The notes beneath the pieces were generated by a model that did not search any database, was not told where the DNA came from, and worked only from the letters and a program-made list of their open reading frames with translations. The position numbers were made by a program, and so were the translations under genes. Below, piece after piece: positions 58,020 through 64,000 of a stretch of DNA of 64,000 bases (its first letter is position 1; each line of letters begins with the position of its first letter). This DNA is from Nocardioides sp. BP30 (GTDB lineage: Bacteria; Actinomycetota; Actinomycetes; Propionibacteriales; Nocardioidaceae), in the NCBI RefSeq assembly GCF_029873215.1, contig NZ_CP123620.1:3100001-3164000 (forward strand), read 5' to 3'.

Positions 58020-58280
58020 TCATGTCTTGTGGTGAGGGTCGTGCTGGTGTGGCTGCTGTGGCTGTGGTGGTGCGGAGCGGCTGAAGCGCGCCCAGGTCAT
58101 GTAGATCCCCATGGCCGCTCCGGCGCAGATCCCGACCGCTACCAGGAACGAGGTCCCCAACCAGCGATCGAGCAGCCAGCCGATGAGGCCGTAGACGGCC
58201 ACGCCGGAGACCGTGTAGGCGAAGGCGCGCCACGGGTCCCCGTGCGGATCGTCCTGCGACGAGCGCTCGGGGTCGTTCAC
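58020..58280 (-). CDS. AtpZ/AtpI-like small membrane protein
   Basis: An 86-residue protein with two predicted helices (about 20-38 and 44-64) and a polar His/Gln tail. The AFAYTVSGVAVYGLIGWLLD region matches AtpZ/AtpI-like proteins encoded before atpB, thought to help c-ring assembly or ion supply. Confidence 0.82.
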   Translation of the reverse strand: MNDPERSSQDDPHGDPWRAFAYTVSGVAVYGLIGWLLDRWLGTSFLVAVGICAGAAMGIYMTWARFSRSAPPQPQQPHQHDPHHKT

Positions 58281-58307
58281 GCCCCGGACAATAACAGCAC
58301 TGGTGAC

Positions 58308-58769
58308 TCATCGCTCACCCGCGGTGGTGCGCTGGACGGGCAGATCGTAGAGCGGGATCCGACGGCGCACCGCCAGCCGCACCTGGGCCGCGGTCCAGGT
58401 CAGCGCGACGCAGATCGCGGCGATGCCGAGGGCGCGCGACTCGGCCGCGGCGGCGAAGGCGTTCGAGCGGTCGACGGCGGCCAGGATCACGAGCAGCAAC
58501 AGGAGCTGGAGGGCGTAGGTCAGCAGCGCGAAGATCAGCGCCGCCGACGGCATCACGGTCGCGACGAGGTCGACGATCAGAGCGCCGCCGACCAGGACAC
58601 CGAAGGTGAGACCGGTGCCGACCAGCGCGGCTGCTGCGGCTCCCCCGCCACTGACCAGTGCCGCGACCACGGCGACGACCATGCCGGCGAGCGCCGCGAC
58701 AGACGCCGCACCGAGCAGCGTTCCGGCGCTCGAGGCGCGGAACATCTTGCTCGACTCGGTCGTCATCAT
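58308..58769 (-). CDS. atpI: ATP synthase protein I-like membrane protein
   Basis: A 153-residue protein with four predicted helices, in the position of AtpI/Rv1303 between wecA and atpB. AtpI proteins probably assist c-ring assembly. A second in-frame ATG follows immediately. Confidence 0.78.
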   Translation of the reverse strand: MMTTESSKMFRASSAGTLLGAASVAALAGMVVAVVAALVSGGGAAAAALVGTGLTFGVLVGGALIVDLVATVMPSAALIFALLTYALQLLLLLVILAAVDRSNAFAAAAESRALGIAAICVALTWTAAQVRLAVRRRIPLYDLPVQRTTAGER

Positions 58770-58874
58770 CGGCGGCCGTTTCCGGTGGGGGTCAGGGCAA
58801 CGACCAGTTTCTAAGCCGAACCTGATCGCTCGTGAAAACTATCACGAGCGCGGGTCGATGCCGAAATGGATCGT

Positions 58875-60035
58875 TCAACCCTGGTCCGGCCCGCTGGTCA
58901 GCGCCGGCTGGGCCGGGTGCCCGGGCGCCGACACCTTCGGCAGCAGGAACGTCAGGGCGAGCGTCACCAGCACCATCGCGATGACGCCACCCCACATCCA
59001 CGGACCGGTGTAGAGGCTGGCGAGCACCGATCCGAAGCCGATCAGCGCGGCCCACAGCCACATGATCAGCACGGCGCGCCGCTGGGAGTGACCGATCTCC
59101 AGCAGCCGGTGGTGCAGATGCATCTTGTCCGGGGCGAAGGGCGAGCGCCCTGCACGCGTACGTCGTACGACCGCCAGCACCAGGTCGGTGAACGGCACGA
59201 TCAGGATCGTCACCGGCAGCAGCACCGGGAGCAGCGTCGGCAGCAGGCTGGCACGCGCTCCCCCGGCGCCCTCGGAGAGCTGCTCGGAGGAGAACTGACC
59301 CGAGAGGCTCACGGCACTCGCCGACAGGACCAGTCCGATCAGCATCGAGCCGCTGTCGCCCATGAAGAGCCGGGCGGGGTGCCAGTTGTGCACCAGGAAG
59401 CCGCTGCACGCACCGGCGAGCGCGGCGCTGAGCAGGGCGGCGGTGGTGGCGTGGCTCAGGCCGTTGGCCCGGGTCAGCTCGTAGGAGAACAGGAAGAACG
59501 CGACAGCGCCGATGCCGACCACGCCGGCGGCGAGACCGTCGAGACCGTCGACGAAGTTGACGGCGTTGATGGTCGCCACCACCACGATCCCGGTGAACAG
59601 CGCCCCCTGGGCCAGGTCGAGGGTGAAGACCGAGCCGTCGGACCAGGTGATGAACGTGTACTGGATCTGGAAGTAGATCAGGACGGACACGGCGAGCACC
59701 TGGCCGCCGAGCTTGGTGAGCGCGTCGAGCTCGAAGATGTCGTCGATCACCCCGACCGCGCAGATCAGCGCGCCGGCGATCAGCACGACACCGGCGTCGT
59801 GGACGACGAATGGCTGCGACTCGGTGAGGAAGGGCATGTGTCGCGCCACCACGTAGGCGGCACCCAGGCCGCCGAGCATGGCCAGGCCGCCCAGGTACGG
59901 GATCGGCTCGTCGTGCACGTCACGGTCCCGGACGCGAGCCACCGCACCGGTGCGCAGCGCGATCTCGCGCGCCACCACCGTGAGCAGGTAGGTGACAGCC
60001 CCGGCGACGAGGAAGAGCAGGAGGTAGGCGCGCAC
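58875..60035 (-). CDS. wecA: Polyprenyl-phosphate GlcNAc-1-phosphate transferase, WecA type
   Basis: A 386-residue membrane enzyme of the MraY/WecA family that adds GlcNAc-1-phosphate to decaprenyl phosphate, starting cell-wall linkage-unit or polysaccharide synthesis. Motifs: HDEPIPYLGG, GVIDDIFELD, NFVDGLDGLAAG, MGDSGSMLIG and HLHHRLLE. GTG 60035 follows AGGAG. Corresponds to rfe (Rv1302) in the same mycobacterial gene order. Confidence 0.93.
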   Translation of the reverse strand: MRAYLLLFLVAGAVTYLLTVVAREIALRTGAVARVRDRDVHDEPIPYLGGLAMLGGLGAAYVVARHMPFLTESQPFVVHDAGVVLIAGALICAVGVIDDIFELDALTKLGGQVLAVSVLIYFQIQYTFITWSDGSVFTLDLAQGALFTGIVVVATINAVNFVDGLDGLAAGVVGIGAVAFFLFSYELTRANGLSHATTAALLSAALAGACSGFLVHNWHPARLFMGDSGSMLIGLVLSASAVSLSGQFSSEQLSEGAGGARASLLPTLLPVLLPVTILIVPFTDLVLAVVRRTRAGRSPFAPDKMHLHHRLLEIGHSQRRAVLIMWLWAALIGFGSVLASLYTGPWMWGGVIAMVLVTLALTFLLPKVSAPGHPAQPALTSGPDQG

Positions 60036-60050
60036 GCTTCTTCTCCTACC

Positions 60051-60728
60051 TCAGTCTTCCCGCACGACGCCCTGGACGCTGACCCCGTGCGGGGCCAGGA
60101 CGGCGTCGATCTTCTCCACGGCGAGCGCGCCCAGCCGCAGCAGCCGCGGTTCGGCGGCGGTGGCGTCGAGGATCGTCGAGGCCTCGCCGCCGGGCACGGG
60201 GCCGTCGTCGACGATCACCTCCACGTCCCCGCCGAGCATGTCCTCGGCCTCGTCCGCGTCCAGCGCGGCCGGGTGGCCGGTCTTGTTCGCCGAGCTGACC
60301 GCCAGCGGGCCGGTCCGGCCGAGGATCTCCAGTGTGAGCGGGTGGTCCGGGACGCGGACGGCCACGGTCCCCCGGGTCTCCCCCAGGTCCCACTGCAAGG
60401 AGGCCTGCTGGTGCAGCACGAGGGTCAGCGGTCCGGGCCAGAACTCGACGAACAGGGCCCGCGCCCAGTCGGGGATACGGACCGCCAGCGCGTCGACGGT
60501 CGCGGCCGCGTTCACCAGCACCGGCGGCGGCATCTCCCGGCCCCGGCCCTTGGCTGCCAGCAGCTTGCGCACCGCCGCGGGGTCGAAGGCGTCGGCGGCG
60601 ATCCCGTAGACCGTGTCGGTCGGGATCACAGCCACCTCGCCCGCCCGCAACGCCTGCGTCGCAGCGGCGATCGCCGTTTCACGCTCCTCGTCGGTGCCGG
60701 TGGAAACGCGCGTGCTCATGGAGGTCAT
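60051..60728 (-). CDS. L-threonylcarbamoyladenylate synthase (TsaC/Sua5 family)
   Basis: A 225-residue YrdC-fold protein that makes the threonylcarbamoyl-AMP intermediate for t6A modification of tRNA. Motifs IPTDTVYGIAADA and AVSSANKTG are present. The C-terminal Sua5 domain is absent, so it is TsaC-like. Overlaps the prmC stop by four bases. Confidence 0.92.
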   Translation of the reverse strand: MTSMSTRVSTGTDEERETAIAAATQALRAGEVAVIPTDTVYGIAADAFDPAAVRKLLAAKGRGREMPPPVLVNAAATVDALAVRIPDWARALFVEFWPGPLTLVLHQQASLQWDLGETRGTVAVRVPDHPLTLEILGRTGPLAVSSANKTGHPAALDADEAEDMLGGDVEVIVDDGPVPGGEASTILDATAAEPRLLRLGALAVEKIDAVLAPHGVSVQGVVRED

Positions 60729-61600
60729 CGTGCCAGCCTCGCGGTCACGAAGCGCGGTCGACCTGCCAGGTCCCGGTGATCGCGTACGTCGGCCCAGCGT
60801 CCGCTCGCGCTGAAGACGGCCGGCGCCAGCTCACCCTGCTCGTCGGCGTGCTCGAAGCCGACCACCCCTCCCGGGCGCAGCAGGGCGGCGGCTCGTCGCT
60901 CCAGGACGCGGATGGCGTCGAGCCCGTCGTCACCCGAGAAGAGCGCGAGGTGCGGGTCGTGGTCGCGGGCCTCGGCGGCGACCGACTCCCAGGCCTCCAG
61001 CGGGATGTACGGCGGGTTGCAGACCACCACGTCGACGGTCCCGTCCAGGTCGGCGAAGGCCGTCGCCATGTCACCCTGCCGCAGGTCGACACCCGTCCCC
61101 GCGAGATTGCGCTGGGCCCAGGCGTAGGCGTCCTCGCTCAGCTCCACGGCGTGCACCCGGGCCGGCGCGCACTCGTCCGTGATGGACCTGGCGATGGCAC
61201 CGGAGCCGGTGCACAGGTCGACGACGATCGGCGGCGCGCCCGACCCGCCGGCCGCCTGCTGCGCCTGCCGCAGGGCGTCGATCGCCCACCCGGCCAACAG
61301 CTCGGTCTCGGGGCGCGGGACGAACACGCCCGGCCCCACCGCCAGCTCGACGTGCCGGAAGTACGCCACGCCGGTCAGGTGCTGCAGCGGCTCGCGCGCG
61401 GCGCGGCGTGCCACCAGTTGCTCGAAAGCCTCGACGCGGTCCGCAGCGACCTGGTCCACCAGCACGAGCCGGGCCCGGTCGGTACCGAGCACGTGCGCGA
61501 GGAGCTCTGCCGCGTCGTACGCCGGGCTGGCGACGCCGCCCTCCTGGAGCGACCGCGTCGCCGCGGCCAGCAGGGCGCGGCGCGAGGCGGACTCGCTCAC
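60725..61600 (-). CDS. prmC: Peptide chain release factor glutamine methyltransferase PrmC
   Basis: A 291-residue SAM-dependent methyltransferase that methylates the GGQ glutamine of release factors. SAM motif [12 protein letters not shown] and catalytic NPPYIPLE are present. GTG 61600 overlaps the prfA TGA, coupling the enzyme to its substrate. Confidence 0.95.
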   Translation of the reverse strand: MSESASRRALLAAATRSLQEGGVASPAYDAAELLAHVLGTDRARLVLVDQVAADRVEAFEQLVARRAAREPLQHLTGVAYFRHVELAVGPGVFVPRPETELLAGWAIDALRQAQQAAGGSGAPPIVVDLCTGSGAIARSITDECAPARVHAVELSEDAYAWAQRNLAGTGVDLRQGDMATAFADLDGTVDVVVCNPPYIPLEAWESVAAEARDHDPHLALFSGDDGLDAIRVLERRAAALLRPGGVVGFEHADEQGELAPAVFSASGRWADVRDHRDLAGRPRFVTARLAR

Positions 61601-62676
61601 CTGTCCAGGGCCTCGAGCCGCGCCGCCAGATCGGCCTCGACGGCGGACTCGATGACAGGGCCGAGGTCCCCGTCGAGCACCTGGTCGAGGTTGTAGGCCT
61701 TGTAGCCGGTGCGGTGGTCGGAGATCCGGTTCTCCGGGAAGTTGTAGGTGCGGATCCGCTCGGAGCGGTCGACCGTCCGCACCTGGCTGCGGCGGGCGTC
61801 GCTGGCCTCGGCGTCGGCGGCCTCCTGAGCGGCCTGCAGGAGCCGGGCACGCAGGATGCGCAGGGCCTGGTCCTTGTTCTGCAGCTGCGACTTCTCGTTC
61901 TGGCAGCTGACCACGATCCCCGTGGGCAGGTGGGTGATCCGGACCGCCGAGTCGGTGGTGTTCACACTCTGCCCACCGGGCCCCGAGCTGCGGAAGACGT
62001 CGATGCGCAGGTCGTTCTCGTTGATCTCGACGTCGACCTGCTCCGCCTCCGGCATCACCAGCACGCCGGCGGCCGAGGTGTGCACACGCCCCTGACTCTC
62101 GGTCACCGGGACGCGCTGCACGCGGTGCACGCCGCCCTCGAACTTCAGCAGCGCGTACGGCGCCCGCCCCGGCTCGGGCGTGCCCTTGGCCTTGACCGCC
62201 ACCGTGACCGACTTGTAGCCGCCGAGGTCCGACTCCGTCGCGTCCAGCAGCTCGACCTTCCAGCCCAGCCGCTCGGCGTAGCGGGTGTACATCCGCAGCA
62301 GGTCGCCGGCGAACAGCGCCGACTCCTCCCCGCCCTCGCCCGACTTGACCTCGAGCAGGGTGTCCTTGTCGTCGGCCGGATCGCGGGGCACCAGCAGCCG
62401 CCGCAGCCGCTCCTCGGCCTCGCCGCGGCGTACCGTCAGGGCCTCGGCCTCCTCGGCGAACGCCGGGTCCTCGGCCGCGAGGTCGCGGGCGGCCTCGATG
62501 TCGTCGGCGAGCTGCTGCCACTCGCGCCACGCGCCGATGATGGCGTTGAGCTGGGCGTAGCGCTGATTGAGCCGCTTCGCGAGCCGTGCGTCGGCGTGCG
62601 TCTCGGGCTCGGCGAGGCGCTTCTCCAGCGCGGCGTGCTCCTCGACGAGCCCCTCTACTGCCTCGAACTGCGCCAT
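61597..62676 (-). CDS. prfA: Peptide chain release factor 1
   Basis: A 359-residue release factor for UAA/UAG codons. The GGQ motif is in [20 protein letters not shown], and the codon-recognition region lies around [22 protein letters not shown] is placed before ATG 62676. A terminator separates it from rpmE. Confidence 0.96.
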   Translation of the reverse strand: MAQFEAVEGLVEEHAALEKRLAEPETHADARLAKRLNQRYAQLNAIIGAWREWQQLADDIEAARDLAAEDPAFAEEAEALTVRRGEAEERLRRLLVPRDPADDKDTLLEVKSGEGGEESALFAGDLLRMYTRYAERLGWKVELLDATESDLGGYKSVTVAVKAKGTPEPGRAPYALLKFEGGVHRVQRVPVTESQGRVHTSAAGVLVMPEAEQVDVEINENDLRIDVFRSSGPGGQSVNTTDSAVRITHLPTGIVVSCQNEKSQLQNKDQALRILRARLLQAAQEAADAEASDARRSQVRTVDRSERIRTYNFPENRISDHRTGYKAYNLDQVLDGDLGPVIESAVEADLAARLEALDR

Positions 62677-62717
62677 CTGCGCCTCCTGGACGTTGGACCC
62701 TGTACGTGCAGAAATGA

Positions 62718-62757
62718 CGAGCGCCGACCTTCCCCGGACGGAGAAGGTCGGCGCTCG
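62718..62757 (-). terminator. Terminator after rpmE
   Basis: A perfect 15-bp stem (CGAGCGCCGACCTTC and its complement) with a ten-base loop, seven bases after the rpmE stop on the minus strand. Confidence 0.85.
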
Positions 62758-62764
62758 GAAGGCG

Positions 62765-62977
62765 CTACTTGTTCTTCTTGCCGTAGCGAGCCTCGAAGCG
62801 GGCCACGCGGCCGCCGGTGTCGAGGATCTTCTGCTTGCCGGTGTAGAACGGGTGGCATGCGCTGCAGACGTCGGCGCGAATGACGCCGTCGGTCTTGGTG
62901 CTGCGGGTGGTGAACGTGGCGCCGCAGGTGCAGGTGACCTGGGTCTCCACGTAGGTCGGGTGGATGTCAGCCTTCAT
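62765..62977 (-). CDS. rpmE: Ribosomal protein L31, zinc-binding type
   Basis: A 70-residue large-subunit protein with zinc ligands C16, C18, C38 and C41 (CTC...CSAC). This is the zinc (C+) form; actinobacteria often have a zinc-free paralogue under Zur control elsewhere. Confidence 0.96.
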   Translation of the reverse strand: MKADIHPTYVETQVTCTCGATFTTRSTKTDGVIRADVCSACHPFYTGKQKILDTGGRVARFEARYGKKNK

Positions 62978-63047
62978 GGTGTCCTCATCTCTTGGGGTGC
63001 CGGGTCGCCTTCGCGGACTGCGAGACGTGAACCGGAACCGACGGGCA

Positions 63048-63077
63048 ATCTTACGAACAACGACCGCCGCCCACCAA
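63048..63077 (-). promoter_or_regulatory. Putative rpmE promoter
   Basis: TTGGTG (63077-63072), 18-base spacer, TAAGAT (63053-63048) on the minus strand, about 70 bases before the rpmE ATG. It lies at the foot of the rho terminator hairpin. Confidence 0.5.
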
Positions 63078-63110
63078 TTCCCTCGCGGGTCCGATGTGCG
63101 GCGGCCGTCG
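63061..63110 (-). terminator. Possible rho terminator
   Basis: Imperfect hairpin just after the rho stop: GTGCGGCGGCCGTCG (63096-63110, plus strand) pairs with CGACCGCCGCCCAC (63061-63074) with one bulge and one mismatch. Confidence 0.4.
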
Positions 63111-63130
63111 CTCGCGCGGGCCGAGAACGG

Positions 63131-64000
63131 TCAGTCGCCGTCGGTGCCCGGCGTCGTCTTCTGCACCTGCATCAGGAACTCGACGTTGCTGTGCGTCTTC
63201 TTCAGCCGCTCGAGCAGCAGCTCGAGGGCCTGCTGGCCGTCGAGTCCGGAGAGGACGCGACGCAGCTTCCAGATGATCGCCAGCTCCTCCTTGCTCACCA
63301 GCAGCTCCTCGCGGCGGGTGCCGGACTGGATGGCGTCGATCGCCGGGAAGAGGCGCTTCTCGGCGAAGTCGCGACGCAGCCGGATCTCCATGTTCCCGGT
63401 GCCCTTGAACTCCTCGAAGATCACCTCGTCCATCTTCGAGCCCGACTCGATCAGCGCGGTGGCCAGGATCGTCAGGGAGCCGCCGTTCTCGATGTTGCGG
63501 GCGGCGCCGAAGAACTTCTTCGGCGGGTAGAGCGCGGCCGAGTCGACACCGCCGGAGAGGATCCGCCCACTGGCCGGGGCGGCCAGGTTGTAGGCGCGAC
63601 CCAGGCGGGTGATGCCGTCGAGCAGTACCACGACGTCGTGGCCCAGCTCGACCAGGCGCTTGGCCCGCTCGATCGCCAGCTCGGCGACGATGGTGTGGTC
63701 GCTGGCCGGACGGTCGAAGGTGCTGGAGATGACCTCGCCCTTGACCGAGCGCTGGAAGTCGGTGACCTCCTCGGGCCGCTCGTCGACCAGGACGACCATC
63801 AGGTGGCACTCGGGGTTGTTGATCGTGATCGAGTTGGCGATCGACTGCATGATCATCGTCTTGCCGGCCTTCGCCGGCGAGACGATGAGGCCGCGCTGGC
63901 CCTTGCCGATCGGCGCGGCGATGTCGATGACCCGACCGATCATGTTGGCCGCGTCGGTCTCCATCCGCAGCCGCTCGTTGGCGTAGAGCGGCGTCAGCTT
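63131..64000 (-). CDS. rho: Transcription termination factor Rho, C-terminal part (continues past the window)
   Basis: The last 289 residues of a hexameric RNA helicase/ATPase that ends transcription. P-loop [11 protein letters not shown], Walker [17 protein letters not shown] and the Q-loop/R-loop region near GILSGGVD-like [20 protein letters not shown] are present. The frame is open to base 64000 ([12 protein letters not shown]...), so the RNA-binding N terminus lies outside the window. ATG 63964 is internal, not the start. Confidence 0.96.
   Translation of the reverse strand, partial: KLTPLYANERLRMETDAANMIGRVIDIAAPIGKGQRGLIVSPAKAGKTMIMQSIANSITINNPECHLMVVLVDERPEEVTDFQRSVKGEVISSTFDRPASDHTIVAELAIERAKRLVELGHDVVVLLDGITRLGRAYNLAAPASGRILSGGVDSAALYPPKKFFGAARNIENGGSLTILATALIESGSKMDEVIFEEFKGTGNMEIRLRRDFAEKRLFPAIDAIQSGTRREELLVSKEELAIIWKLRRVLSGLDGQQALELLLERLKKTHSNVEFLMQVQKTTPGTDGD

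Overview
The window is about 70% GC (my estimate) and comes from an actinobacterium, most likely Nocardioidaceae or a close relative. The evidence is the complete GlgE alpha-glucan pathway, the NucS mismatch-repair nuclease, crotonyl-CoA carboxylase/reductase with ethylmalonyl-CoA mutase, and the actinobacterial gene order rho-rpmE-prfA-prmC-tsaC-wecA-atp-DUF2550. Many genes begin 6-8 bases after a TAnnnT hexamer, as expected for leaderless mRNAs. No tRNA, rRNA, CRISPR array or classical insertion sequence was seen, and no stretch over 300 bases lacks a gene.

Layout. 1-3.5 kb: small membrane protein, enoyl-CoA hydratase, GlgX debranching enzyme. 3.5-15.5 kb: GlgP phosphorylase and an aquaporin-ArsC pair on the minus strand, then a translationally coupled plus-strand operon glgE-treS-pep2-glgB-NUDIX. 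This operon takes trehalose to maltose, maltose-1-phosphate and branched alpha-glucan; GlgX and GlgP degrade glucan. 15.5-21 kb: EamA exporter with divergent LysR regulator, a palindromic repeat element, a thioredoxin-like/TPR protein and an AtsA-type sulfatase. 21-30 kb: MeaB, thiolase, epimerase, a secreted phytase-like protein, crotonyl-CoA carboxylase/reductase, a Scy/DivIVA-like coiled-coil protein and an AI-2E-family permease. 30-41.7 kb: EamA permease, CGNR protein, a sigma factor with membrane partner, hydrolase, WYL regulator, DinB protein, TMEM175 channel, sugar-type MFS, an unusual hydroxybutyryl-CoA dehydrogenase and a CBS-GGDEF-EAL protein. 41.7-43.3 kb: nucS carrying an inserted lower-GC segment. 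43.3-50.6 kb: small ORFs, secreted metalloprotease, ethylmalonyl-CoA mutase, FUSC protein, cobalamin adenosyltransferase and an MFS permease. 50.6-64 kb: DUF2550, the complete F1Fo ATP synthase operon, wecA, tsaC, prmC, prfA, rpmE and the 3' part of rho, all on the minus strand.

Two points stand out. First, nucS is interrupted inside its nuclease domain by about 826 bp that supplies a diverged replacement 3' end of nucS, followed by an unrelated reverse-strand gene; the original nucS 3' end survives beyond it as an orphan. Second, ethylmalonyl-CoA pathway genes scattered over 25 kb (thiolase, crotonyl-CoA carboxylase/reductase, hydroxybutyryl-CoA dehydrogenase, ethylmalonyl-CoA mutase) share an inverted repeat of the form YTACC-N4-RGTAR at their promoters, suggesting one repressor. 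MeaB and the cobalamin adenosyltransferase probably support the B12-dependent mutase of this pathway.
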